A model generated the notes under the pieces. It had not been told where the DNA came from. It did no database searches and worked only from the letters and a program-made list of their open reading frames with translations. Below, piece by piece: positions 1 through 7,761 of a stretch of DNA of 64,000 bases (position 1 is the first letter of the stretch; each line of letters opens with the position of its first letter). The stretch covers positions 62,001 to 126,000 of the forward strand of contig JBMNHZ010000007.1 of NCBI GenBank assembly GCA_050950645.1, written 5' to 3'. Source of the DNA: BRH-c25 sp012519325. Its GTDB lineage: Bacteria > Bacillota > Clostridia > Lutisporales > Lutisporaceae. The position numbers were made by a program, and so were the translations under genes.

Positions 1-72
1 GTGCTATGTGCTCTGAATGAAGAAGAACGGGTAAAGCTTATGGAGTATTTAAACCGAATCAGTTCAATATAG
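1..72 (+). CDS. 3' end of a truncated gene, possibly a MarR-type regulator
   Basis: An open frame enters from the left edge and ends at a TAG at 70-72. It gives only about 23 residues, including LNEEERVKLMEYLNRIS. An acidic stretch followed by a leucine-rich final helix is typical of the C terminus of MarR-family winged-helix regulators, but the piece is too short to assign. A strong hairpin follows directly, which supports this being a real gene end. Confidence 0.35.
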   Translation: MLCALNEEERVKLMEYLNRISSI

Positions 73-74
73 CA

Positions 75-114
75 TCAACTGCCAGGTGCAGGCTTTTCTG
101 CCCCTGGCAGTTGA
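75..114. terminator. bidirectional terminator hairpin
   Basis: A perfect 12-bp stem (75-86 with 103-114) encloses a loop that can extend the pairing with one mismatch. It lies between two convergent genes, so it probably ends transcripts from both sides. The T-run on either side is short. Confidence 0.75.
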
Positions 115-115
115 T

Positions 116-988
116 TTACCTCTTTATTACAGGTATCCATATTTCACTTCTGAAGGTTGGTGAAGTCACATCTTTATGCTCGTTCCAAAGTATTTCAGGT
201 CCCGGTGCCAATTCATAACCTGATGAGGGAAACCATTCGGAATAGATGCGTCCCCATACATTTTGCAGTGTATCCGGAAAAGGCCCCACTGCTTCAAATA
301 CAGCCCATGTCGATGCATGAACTTCAAGCTGTACCAGATTATCTGGACTTTCCCCGGTGGTTGCCGCACCTATATAATGATCAAGCTCTCCCTTTTCTTC
401 CATTCGCCCTTCGGAAAAGTTCACAGATGCCTGAAGCAATCCCATAGGCTCCACATTGGAAAGCCCTTTAAGCTTGTTTATCATTTCCTCATCTAAGCTT
501 TCCCACATGGAAGCAATCTCAGGATTCACACCATTAAAAACGATGGGAACTCTTTTCATTATGCCAACTATACGAAATGCCTCTTTTTCTACTATTCGAT
601 AATTCATCTCATTTTCTCCTCTTATTGATAATTGAAAGGTCATTGGCGGATAGGCTTTTAACTGCCGGCCGGTGTTTCTGGCTTCTGAGGGTTTGACACC
701 GTGCAGGCTCTGAAATGCCCTGGTAAAGGAATCTGGTGAATTGTACCCGTATTTCACTGCCGCATCAATTACCCTGATATTGCTGTTATTAAGTTCAAAG
801 GCTGCAAGAGTAAGGCGTCTACGGCGAATGTACTCCGACAGGCTGACTCCGGCAAGAAAAGAAAACATTCTTTTAAAATGATATTCGGAGCATAAAGCCA
901 GTCTTGCCACCTCTTTAAAGTCAATTTCGCCGGCAAGATTTTCTTCGATATAATTCAGTGCTTCATTCAAATTTTTCAGCGTATCCAT
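116..988 (-). CDS. AraC-family transcriptional regulator with GyrI-like effector domain
   Basis: About 290 residues. The N-terminal ~110 residues form a double helix-turn-helix of the AraC/XylS type (LALCSEYHFKRMFSF, then YGYNSPDSFTRAFQ and GVKPSEARN). The C-terminal half resembles the GyrI-like/AraC effector-binding fold, which in this family binds small molecules or drugs (family knowledge). I placed the start at 988 because AGGAGGT lies seven bases upstream; the open frame runs 22 codons further up, but those codons have no ribosome site. It is convergent with the gene entering at the left edge and divergent from the radical SAM gene at 1313. Its target genes are unknown. Confidence 0.85.
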   Translation of the reverse strand: MDTLKNLNEALNYIEENLAGEIDFKEVARLALCSEYHFKRMFSFLAGVSLSEYIRRRRLTLAAFELNNSNIRVIDAAVKYGYNSPDSFTRAFQSLHGVKPSEARNTGRQLKAYPPMTFQLSIRGENEMNYRIVEKEAFRIVGIMKRVPIVFNGVNPEIASMWESLDEEMINKLKGLSNVEPMGLLQASVNFSEGRMEEKGELDHYIGAATTGESPDNLVQLEVHASTWAVFEAVGPFPDTLQNVWGRIYSEWFPSSGYELAPGPEILWNEHKDVTSPTFRSEIWIPVIKR

Positions 989-1249
989 TTTATGACCTCC
1001 TTTCATGCAATAGAATACCATATGCCAAATATTTATATCCGACATTTCGTGCACAATTCTGACGCACCTTTACTCAGTGTGCCGCAACAAGCCTCTGCGT
1101 TCCGGTTTCTTTCTATCGGCAAGAGCTAGTACCTTTTCCCATGTTTTTTCTGTTTCCTTTTTCTATCAATAGTTTCATTATACCACTTTTGTAAAAAACT
1201 TAGGCATAATTTCCAGGATGATCTGCGTCCATTAGGAGTTTAAAAAGTT

Positions 1250-1268
1250 AAGTATAATTGATATACTT
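1250..1268. promoter_or_regulatory. small inverted repeat upstream of the radical SAM gene
   Basis: AAGTATA, five bases, then TATACTT: a perfect 7-bp inverted repeat about 45 bp upstream of the ATG at 1313. It contains a TATAAT at 1253-1258 that could serve as a -10 element. An operator overlapping a promoter is an inference; no clear -35 was found. Confidence 0.3.
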
Positions 1269-1312
1269 TTATTAGTCAACGCAACTAAATAGTATTAAGG
1301 AATGGTGCTTAT

Positions 1313-2182
1313 ATGATATATGATGAACCGTTATACAGGCCTCCAAGTGAGGCATACAGCCTGATTATTCAGGTTACAATCGGGTGCTCCCATAATAAAT
1401 GCACCTTCTGCGGCATGTATAAAAGCAAGAAGTTCAGGATCCGCAGCAAAAGCGACATATTCAGGGACATGGAAGAAATGGCTGCACGCTATAATAAGGT
1501 GCGCAGGATTTTTCTTGCAGACGGTGATGCCTTGGTACTGAAGACCCAAGACCTTAAAGACATTTTGCAAAAAATCAGAGAGCTTTTCCCCTATTGCGAG
1601 CGGGTAGGCATATATGCCACTCCCGGGGACATATTGCGTAAATCTCCTGAAGAATTAAAGTCTCTTAAAGAGCACGGTCTTGGTATAGTTTATCTGGGAA
1701 TTGAATCCGGAAGTGACAAAATCCTTAAGGATATCGACAAGGGAGCAGACTCAAAGGATATGATCAAAGCAGGAAGGCGCATAACAGACTCGGGAATCAA
1801 GCTGTCCGTCACTCTTATTTCCGGCCTTGGCGGAAAGGATGACTGGCAGGAGCATGCAAAAGAATCCGCAAGAGTGATAAATGCAATAAATCCTGACTAT
1901 CTGGGTTTACTGACCTTGCTTATAGAACCCGGTACCCGGATGTATGATATGGTAAAGGAAGGCACCTTCAAGCTGCTGTCTACTGAAGAAGTGGCTTTGG
2001 AAACTCAAATGCTGATCCGGAACCTAGAGCTGGAAAACTGTATTTTCAGAAGCAATCATGCCTCCAACTATTTCTCCCTTGCGGGGACGCTTTCCCATGA
2101 CAAAGGTAAGCTGCTTGAGCAGCTGGATAATGTTCTGAACAACATAGAAGATTACAGCGGCGAATATTTCAGAAGGCTTTGA
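1313..2182 (+). CDS. radical SAM protein (COG1032-like) with CX4CX2C cluster motif
   Basis: 289 residues forming a single radical SAM barrel. The cluster motif GCSHNKCTFC has its three cysteines spaced CX4CX2C rather than the usual CX3CX2C. It is followed by a glycine-rich SAM-binding stretch (YLGIESGSDKILKDIDKG) typical of the HemN/Elp3/YgiQ group. There is no B12-binding or extra iron-sulfur domain. AAGG sits about ten bases before the ATG. The gene stands alone and ends 2 bp before the convergent plsY stop. Databases often label relatives as coproporphyrinogen oxidase-like, but nothing here shows that activity, so the substrate is left open. Confidence 0.8.
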   Translation: MIYDEPLYRPPSEAYSLIIQVTIGCSHNKCTFCGMYKSKKFRIRSKSDIFRDMEEMAARYNKVRRIFLADGDALVLKTQDLKDILQKIRELFPYCERVGIYATPGDILRKSPEELKSLKEHGLGIVYLGIESGSDKILKDIDKGADSKDMIKAGRRITDSGIKLSVTLISGLGGKDDWQEHAKESARVINAINPDYLGLLTLLIEPGTRMYDMVKEGTFKLLSTEEVALETQMLIRNLELENCIFRSNHASNYFSLAGTLSHDKGKLLEQLDNVLNNIEDYSGEYFRRL

Positions 2183-2184
2183 TA

Positions 2185-2856
2185 CTAGCTCTTCCTTGTA
2201 AAAATACGTACCTTTTCGAATCTGTTTTCGGTCCCTGAAATAAGCCTTTTTATGTTACTTCTGTGGGTATAGGATATAAAAGCTGCAATAATAATGCTGA
2301 AAATAATGGCAGTCTTATCTAAACTATCAGGATTATTAATATATAAGGTTATCATTGTTATAGGAAATACAATTGCTGCTGTCAACGAGCTTAAGGATAC
2401 ATAGCCGCTTGTCAGCAGCACAACAGTAAATGCAGCAACTGAAATAAAGAGCGGAACGGGATACAACGCAATCAGCATCCCCGCTGATGTGGCGATGCCC
2501 TTTCCGCCTTTAAAACGTGCAAATATGGTGAAGCAGTGCCCAATTACTGCAGCAGTGCCTGCAAGTATGGGAACCGGTATACTGCTTTCTACTGCCCCGC
2601 CGAATAAATTCAGTCTCGATATCCACTCTGTTACCGCAAAGCCCTTGAAAATATCTATGAATACAACAAGAATACCGGCTTTCCAGCCCATAACCCTAAA
2701 AGTATTTGTGCCTCCGGCATTCCCGCTGCCATAGTTTCTTATATCAGTGCCGGTTAAAGCTTTGCACACTATTATGCTTGTTGGTATGGAACCTGCAAGA
2801 TAGCTGAGAATAATTATGACTGCTATATTAATTATGTTATTATATGATGTACTCAT
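2185..2856 (-). CDS. plsY: glycerol-3-phosphate acyltransferase PlsY
   Basis: About 223 residues with several hydrophobic segments. PlsY transfers an acyl group from acyl-phosphate to glycerol-3-phosphate, the first step of phospholipid synthesis in the membrane. Family motifs are visible: GSIPTS near the N terminus, GSGNAGGTNTFR, and GGKGIATSAG. The ATG at 2856 is preceded by GGGAGG; an in-frame ATG 11 codons upstream lacks a ribosome site. It is the last gene of the glycerol operon, 22 bp after the sigma-54 activator. This placement links glycerol-3-phosphate made by GlpK to lipid synthesis. Confidence 0.92.
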   Translation of the reverse strand: MSTSYNNIINIAVIIILSYLAGSIPTSIIVCKALTGTDIRNYGSGNAGGTNTFRVMGWKAGILVVFIDIFKGFAVTEWISRLNLFGGAVESSIPVPILAGTAAVIGHCFTIFARFKGGKGIATSAGMLIALYPVPLFISVAAFTVVLLTSGYVSLSSLTAAIVFPITMITLYINNPDSLDKTAIIFSIIIAAFISYTHRSNIKRLISGTENRFEKVRIFTRKS

Positions 2857-2878
2857 TATTATCCTCCCAATTCTTTTT

Positions 2879-4300
2879 TTATATGACAATATTGTATCTC
2901 CGCGCCTTTAGTGCCACCGTCCTGTGTGTTATTCCCAAGGCCTTCCCCGCTGCGTTATAACTGCCAAACCTTGCCAGAGCCTCTTTAATTATCTCTTTTT
3001 CATACTCCTCCAGAGTAGCTATGTTTCCCGAATTATTCATATTAATAAGTGCAGGGGTGGAATATGTATTCTGGTTTACGCGATAAAGAGACGATATTTT
3101 GGAAGGCAGGCTGTTTATATCAATTTCATTCCCGTCGGTAAGAGCTATCACTCTCTCCACCAGGTTTTCCAGTTCCCTTATGTTACCGGGCCAGTCGTAA
3201 TTCAGCAGGCAATTTTCAGCCTCCGGGGAAACTCCGGTTATTTCCCTATTCATATCTATGCTTATTCTATTTATAAAATGCTCCAAAAGCATCGGAATAT
3301 CTTCTCTTCGTTCCTTAAGGGAAGGAACATAAATAGGCAGTACGTTTAATCTGTAATACAGGTCTTCCCTGAAAGTTCCCTTCTCTATCAATGTCTCAAG
3401 GTTACAGTGTGTTGCAGCGATAATCCTTACATCACATTTTATTGTATCATTACTTCCAATTCTTTCAAATTCCTTATCCTGTATTACCCTTAAAATCTTT
3501 ACCTGCATATCCCGCGGCATATCACCAATCTCATCTAAAAATAACGTTCCGCCGTCAGCCCGTTCAAACTTCCCGATTTTCCTTCTTACAGCTCCGGTAA
3601 AAGCACCCTGCTCATAGCCGAACAGCTCCGACTCCAGGAGAGTAGATGGTATAGCACCGCAGTTTACTATTAAATAGGGGCCCTTTGCTCTTCTGCTGTT
3701 ATTATGTATGGCTCTGGCTATCAGCCCCTTTCCTGTTCCGCTTTCTCCGCTGATCAACACGTTTGAGCTGGTTTGAGCTGCTTTATAAGCTATTTTAAGC
3801 GCTTCCATAAGTGAGCTGCTTTTTCCAATTATATCTTTGAACATATCTCTAATATTATTCATGTAATTAACTGTCGCCGAATTGAATTCTATTACGGTAT
3901 CTTTTCTCCTGCACTTATCCTGCACAGCTTCTTCCCTGTAAATAGCTATTACTCCCTTAAATTCGCCATCTGAAAATATGGGAGAAGCTGAGGCACTTAC
4001 CTGAACATCACTCTTGGAAAGGGCAAGACGGCCGCATATGCATCTTCTCTCCCTGAATGCAGTTAAGAGCACATCATCATTTTTTATCATGAAAATGTTC
4101 TGTCCCGGTTCTATGCGGCTGCTGATTCTTAGTATTCTTTCATAAGCATCGTTAAAGTACTCTATATATCCCCGCTCATTTATTATGCAGATCCCGTCAA
4201 TAAGGCCGTCAAATATGTTAAAGCTACCGGCACCCAAAAAGTTGGCCTTTGCTGCCATACCGGACTTAAAACTTAAACTGGCAACTTTATTGTTCTTCAC
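2879..4300 (-). CDS. sigma-54-dependent transcriptional activator (PAS-AAA-Fis)
   Basis: About 473 residues. A PAS domain (roughly residues 30-125, FDGLIDGICIINERGYIEYFN) precedes an AAA+ module with Walker A GESGTGKG, the sigma-54 contact loop GAFTGA, and Walker B LFLDEIGD. A Fis-type helix-turn-helix closes the protein (YNAAGKALGITHRTVALKARR). GTG at 4300 is the likely start because GGGAGG lies six bases upstream; an ATG at 4318 has no such site. It sits inside the glycerol operon, which begins with a consensus -24/-12 promoter at 10707-10722. The simplest reading is an autoregulated activator of that operon sensing glycerol, a metabolite or redox state. The ligand is not known. Confidence 0.9.
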   Translation of the reverse strand: MKNNKVASLSFKSGMAAKANFLGAGSFNIFDGLIDGICIINERGYIEYFNDAYERILRISSRIEPGQNIFMIKNDDVLLTAFRERRCICGRLALSKSDVQVSASASPIFSDGEFKGVIAIYREEAVQDKCRRKDTVIEFNSATVNYMNNIRDMFKDIIGKSSSLMEALKIAYKAAQTSSNVLISGESGTGKGLIARAIHNNSRRAKGPYLIVNCGAIPSTLLESELFGYEQGAFTGAVRRKIGKFERADGGTLFLDEIGDMPRDMQVKILRVIQDKEFERIGSNDTIKCDVRIIAATHCNLETLIEKGTFREDLYYRLNVLPIYVPSLKERREDIPMLLEHFINRISIDMNREITGVSPEAENCLLNYDWPGNIRELENLVERVIALTDGNEIDINSLPSKISSLYRVNQNTYSTPALINMNNSGNIATLEEYEKEIIKEALARFGSYNAAGKALGITHRTVALKARRYNIVI

Positions 4301-4330
4301 ATTCAACCCTCCCTTCATTATTAAATCAGG

Positions 4331-4693
4331 TTAAACAGTTCTTGAAGCAATCACATTTGCCCCGGTGGAAAGAATATTTTCGATTATTACTGTTCCAATT
4401 TCTATTGGAGTATCTACTTCTACTGAATTTATTACTTTCATACAGGCGAGCATTAAATTCTTTGGCACAGGCTTATCCGTCCTGACCGGCAGCCTCCTCA
4501 AACCGGCATTATTCAGTCTTACTGTCGAGGTTAATATTCTGGTGGGATTGGTTACTTCTGCAATGGCATAATCTATACCCCTATTGCAGCTGTTCCCTTT
4601 GACCAGGTAACCTGAATCGCTGCTCCTATCCTCAATTACCTCCATACTGCAGCCTATAGGGCAAATGGTGCATATAACAATACTCTTTTCCAT
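4331..4693 (-). CDS. DUF1667 protein, small cysteine-rich partner of the glycerol oxidoreductases
   Basis: 120 residues from the ATG at 4693, which has AGGAGG six bases upstream; GTG two codons earlier is possible. The N terminus carries CTICPIGC (Cys 8, 11, 15) and a fourth cysteine near residue 36 (NSCNRG), a pattern suited to an iron-sulfur or zinc site. DUF1667 proteins are regularly found next to GlpA-like and lpdA-like flavoproteins (established association; biochemistry poorly defined). It follows the FAD/NAD oxidoreductase by 12 bp. I infer that it is the electron-transfer or assembly subunit of a three-component glycerol-3-phosphate dehydrogenase, taking the place of GlpC. Confidence 0.85.
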   Translation of the reverse strand: MEKSIVICTICPIGCSMEVIEDRSSDSGYLVKGNSCNRGIDYAIAEVTNPTRILTSTVRLNNAGLRRLPVRTDKPVPKNLMLACMKVINSVEVDTPIEIGTVIIENILSTGANVIASRTV

Positions 4694-4705
4694 ATTCACC
4701 CTCCT

Positions 4706-5959
4706 TTATTCAACATCTACGGTTAACGGTAAATTGTCCGCTGCCTTTAAGCTATCAGCGGCAATACTTATACGTTCCATCTCTCCAGGCCGCATATATG
4801 CCTTCTTAATTACCCTGATTACAGTATCTCCGGATTTTACCACCAGCTTCTTATCCGTGAATATTTTGTCCACACGCATGAACAGATCAACAGAGTGTCC
4901 AACCTTATCCTCCCTGATAAGATGGGGAACTATATATCTTATCCCATTACCTGGTCTTGTACTAATCGGCGTGCCCCACTCCCCTCCTTTTTCATTTACA
5001 AAGAGAGCAGCACTCCTTCCTGCTTTCCGGCTTTCCTCAGTCACATAATCAACAATATCATGGACATGAACGACATTTCCGCATGCGAAAATTCCTTTAA
5101 CAGTTGTTTCCATTGATTCATTTACAACAGGACCGCCGGTTACCGGGTCCAGCTTCACACCTATCCCTTTAGACAGTTCGTTTTCAGGAATCAGTCCCAC
5201 CGATAATAAAAGGGTATCACACTCATAATATCGTGCCCTCCCGTCAATGGGTTTTCTGTTTTCATCAACCTCTGCTATAATAACACCTTCTATTCTGTCC
5301 TTCCCTTTAATATCAACAATTGTATGATTAAGGAGCAGCGGAATGTCGAAGTCATTCAAGCACTGAACAACATTCCTTACCAGCCCTCCCGGATAAGGCA
5401 GGGCTTCGGCAACTACCCTGACCCGGGCACCTTCGAGAGTTAGCCTTCTTGCCATAATCATGCCTATATCCCCCGAACCGAGTATCACTACATTTCTGCC
5501 TACCATATATCCTTCTTTATTTATAAACCTCTGTGCCGTACCCGCAGTGAATATGCCGCTTGGCCTTGTTCCCGGTATATTTAATGCCCCTCTGGTCCTT
5601 TCTCTGCAGCCCATAGCCAATATAACCGCCCTTGCCCTTATATTGACAATCCCCTCTGTTTTATTAACCATACTGATAACCTTCTCTTGAGTTATGCTTA
5701 GGACCATTGTATCCAACTTGTATTCTATCCCCAGATCCTTAAGCTCTTTAATAAACCGTTCAGCATATTCCGTTCCGGTCAATTCCTCCCTGAATATGTG
5801 AAGCCCAAATCCGTTGTGTACACATTGCTGCAGTATGCCTCCCAGCTCTATGTCCCTATCTATGAGCAATACTTTTCCGGCTCCATGTTTTTTAGCTTCT
5901 ATAGCAGCTGCCAAGCCGGCCGGTCCACCACCAATTACTGCAATATCACACTCATACAT
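4706..5959 (-). CDS. FAD/NAD-dependent oxidoreductase, second component of the glycerol-3-phosphate oxidising complex
   Basis: 417 residues with an N-terminal FAD-binding Rossmann motif (IGGGPAGLAAA, residues 9-19) and a second nucleotide-binding motif (ILGSGDIGMIMARR, near residue 160). This is the two-dinucleotide layout of the pyridine-nucleotide-disulfide oxidoreductase superfamily. The redox CxxxxC of lipoamide dehydrogenase is absent; CVHNGFG is found in that area instead. GGGAGG precedes the ATG, which overlaps the stop of the GlpA-like gene by 8 bp, so the two are translationally coupled. It probably passes electrons from the GlpA-like subunit to NAD or another carrier. Relatives are annotated variously, and the natural acceptor is unknown. 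Confidence 0.85.
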   Translation of the reverse strand: MYECDIAVIGGGPAGLAAAIEAKKHGAGKVLLIDRDIELGGILQQCVHNGFGLHIFREELTGTEYAERFIKELKDLGIEYKLDTMVLSITQEKVISMVNKTEGIVNIRARAVILAMGCRERTRGALNIPGTRPSGIFTAGTAQRFINKEGYMVGRNVVILGSGDIGMIMARRLTLEGARVRVVAEALPYPGGLVRNVVQCLNDFDIPLLLNHTIVDIKGKDRIEGVIIAEVDENRKPIDGRARYYECDTLLLSVGLIPENELSKGIGVKLDPVTGGPVVNESMETTVKGIFACGNVVHVHDIVDYVTEESRKAGRSAALFVNEKGGEWGTPISTRPGNGIRYIVPHLIREDKVGHSVDLFMRVDKIFTDKKLVVKSGDTVIRVIKKAYMRPGEMERISIAADSLKAADNLPLTVDVE

Positions 5960-7433
5960 TACAATCCCTCCCTACGTCGTGTACATCCTCATATAAGCTG
6001 TTATCCTTGGTTTCTCCGGCCAATATATATGATTTGGGGCTGTTTTTGACAACATCTTTGATATCGATACCTAATTCCCTTGCAAGTATTTCCATTACCC
6101 TGGGCCCGCAAAAGCCCCCCTGGCATCTCCCCGAGCCGGGCCTTACCCTTTTTTTCACGCCATCCAAAGACCTGGCGCCCACCTTTCTGTGAATAGCATC
6201 AACTATTTCACCTTCAGTTACGCCTTCACACCTGCATATTATTCTTCCATATCTCGGGTTCTGTTTTATAAGTTCATTTTTATCCTCCTCAGAAAGCTCT
6301 GCAAACCTTATAACCTTTCTTCTTACAGGATTAAAACCGGCATTAACCTCCGGCTGCCCCATTAATTCCTTTACTATATCTGCTACATATACGGCAATTG
6401 CGGGAGCTGCGCTCAGCCCCGGCGATTCAATTCCTGCGACATTTATAAACCCTTTTGCATCCTTGGATTTACCTATGACAAAATCATCTGTGCTTGATCT
6501 TGCTCTGATCCCTGCAAAAGCTGTAATCACCGCATTGGGCTTCAAGCCTTTTGCCGACCTTGCCGATGCCTCCCAAATAAAGGAGATACCTTCCATTGTT
6601 GTCTGTACCGATTCCCTATCCTCTATATCCTCCGCATCCGGGCCGATAAAAATATTACCATGGACTGTCGGAGATATGAGGACTCCTTTGCCCACATCCG
6701 AGGGGCATTGGAATACAACTGTTTTTACAAAATCGCCCAAGCTTTTGTCAAACACATTGTACTGCCCTCTTCTGGGAAGTATTTTAAAGCTTGGAGCAGC
6801 TACCATCTCGTTAATTTTATCTGAATACAGGCCTGCACAATTAATTACAAATCTTGCTTCTGCTGATTTGTCTTTCATGTGCAGTCTGTAAAAACCATTC
6901 ATTTTTTCAATGCCGGTTACTTCGCTGTCCAAAAGCAGCTCCACTCCGTTTTCCACTGCATTCTCCGCCAAAGCTATAGCCAGTTCCCATGGCGAAACAA
7001 TACCGGCATTCCGGGCATACAATGCCCCTACTACTTCATCGCTTAAATTAGCATCTATTTCATGTACTTCATCCTTGCCGATTATCTCCATATCAGGCAC
7101 GCCATTAGAGATACCCTGCTCAAAGAGCTTATGTATTGTCTTCATTTCCTCCGGGCTAAAAGCCAAAACAAGCGACCCGGTCTTTTTATAAGGGACATCA
7201 AGCTCACTGCACAGCTTTTCATACATCATTGCCCCAGGGGCATTGAACCTTGCTTTGAGAGTTCCCGGCTTTGCGTCATATCCGGCATGGACTATAGCGC
7301 TGTTGGCCTTTGTTGTGCCATCTGCAACATCACTGTTCTTTTCAATCAAAAGGATTCTGACGTTGTACCTGGATAATTCCCTTGCAATAGAGCAGCCTGA
7401 AATTCCGGCGCCTATAACAGCTATATCATACAT
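5952..7433 (-). CDS. glpA: GlpA-like glycerol-3-phosphate dehydrogenase with BFD-type [2Fe-2S] domain
   Basis: About 493 residues from ATG 7433, with GAGGAG upstream. An open frame continues 79 codons further up, but it runs through a folded leader and lacks the FAD motif, so it is not coding. An FAD-binding motif (GAGISG, residues 8-13) opens a DAO-fold oxidase domain. The last ~100 residues form a BFD-like iron-sulfur domain with cysteines at about 400, 402, 437 and 442 (ICRC and GRCQGGFC). This is the architecture of anaerobic GlpA. It should oxidise glycerol-3-phosphate to dihydroxyacetone phosphate. The following flavoprotein and DUF1667 gene probably complete the complex. Confidence 0.88.
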   Translation of the reverse strand: MYDIAVIGAGISGCSIARELSRYNVRILLIEKNSDVADGTTKANSAIVHAGYDAKPGTLKARFNAPGAMMYEKLCSELDVPYKKTGSLVLAFSPEEMKTIHKLFEQGISNGVPDMEIIGKDEVHEIDANLSDEVVGALYARNAGIVSPWELAIALAENAVENGVELLLDSEVTGIEKMNGFYRLHMKDKSAEARFVINCAGLYSDKINEMVAAPSFKILPRRGQYNVFDKSLGDFVKTVVFQCPSDVGKGVLISPTVHGNIFIGPDAEDIEDRESVQTTMEGISFIWEASARSAKGLKPNAVITAFAGIRARSSTDDFVIGKSKDAKGFINVAGIESPGLSAAPAIAVYVADIVKELMGQPEVNAGFNPVRRKVIRFAELSEEDKNELIKQNPRYGRIICRCEGVTEGEIVDAIHRKVGARSLDGVKKRVRPGSGRCQGGFCGPRVMEILARELGIDIKDVVKNSPKSYILAGETKDNSLYEDVHDVGRDCNV

Positions 7434-7448
7434 TTCAATTCTCCTCAT

Positions 7449-7617
7449 ATTAGTACCTTTGTAACACCTAATAGCTGTATGATACTTGTCTATTTGTTCC
7501 ACTACAGCGTTGCTGTCAATCGCCGTAGTCACCGCTACGCCTCTTTCCAGCGTCTTGTATTGGAAGCAAATATCCTGCTGTATCATAATGCAACAATAAG
7601 ATGTCTCAGGTACTAAG
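7449..7617 (-). ncRNA. folded ~170-nt leader or MITE-like palindromic element between glpK and glpA
   Basis: Nested complementary arms flank this stretch: 7450-7458 with 7608-7616 (9 bp), 7478-7485 with 7580-7587 (8 bp), and 7491-7501 with 7561-7572 (11 bp, one bulged base). Inside are small hairpins, ACAGC/GCTGT at 7504-7516 and CGTAG/CTACG at 7524-7539. The outermost arm ends 3 nt before the GAGGAG ribosome site of the GlpA-like gene. It matches no riboswitch class I know. It could be a structured leader RNA or a small inverted-repeat mobile element; no target duplication is evident. Confidence 0.45.
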
Positions 7618-7623
7618 AATTCT

Positions 7624-7681
7624 GATAAAATAAAGCCGCACCAGTCTACGCCTATCACCCCATAGGCCAACTTGTGCGGCT
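7624..7681 (-). terminator. terminator-like hairpin between glpK and glpA, possible GlpP target
   Basis: Read on the minus strand, AGCCGCAC pairs with GTGCGGCT (8 bp, outer) and GCCTAT pairs with ATAGGC (6 bp, inner), followed by TTTATTTTAT. It lies downstream of glpK and upstream of the GlpA-like gene in the same operon. In Bacillus, GlpP with glycerol-3-phosphate acts on leader terminators of glp genes, and glpP is in this operon. Control of read-through here by GlpP is therefore a reasonable inference, not shown. Confidence 0.6.
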
Positions 7682-7728
7682 CTCCAAATCAAAAGCCCTC
7701 AATATTCTATTTAATTATATGCTATTAC

Positions 7729-7745
7729 AGCAATAGAATATGCCA
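7729..7745 (-). promoter_or_regulatory. sigma-54-like motif with non-standard spacing
   Basis: The minus strand reads TGGCATATTCTATTGCT, closely matching the operon promoter at 10707-10722 in sequence and flanks (CTTTGGCAT and TTGCTGTA). However, 11 rather than 10 bases separate the GG and GC pairs, which normally abolishes sigma-54 promoter function. It may be a degenerate internal promoter or an activator site. Confidence 0.3.
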
Positions 7746-7761
7746 AAGAGCATAAATAAGA

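Noticed and set aside
7434..7670. In-frame N-terminal extension of the GlpA-like protein
   Set aside because: It runs through hairpins and a folded leader, and the FAD motif begins right after the downstream ATG with a good ribosome site.
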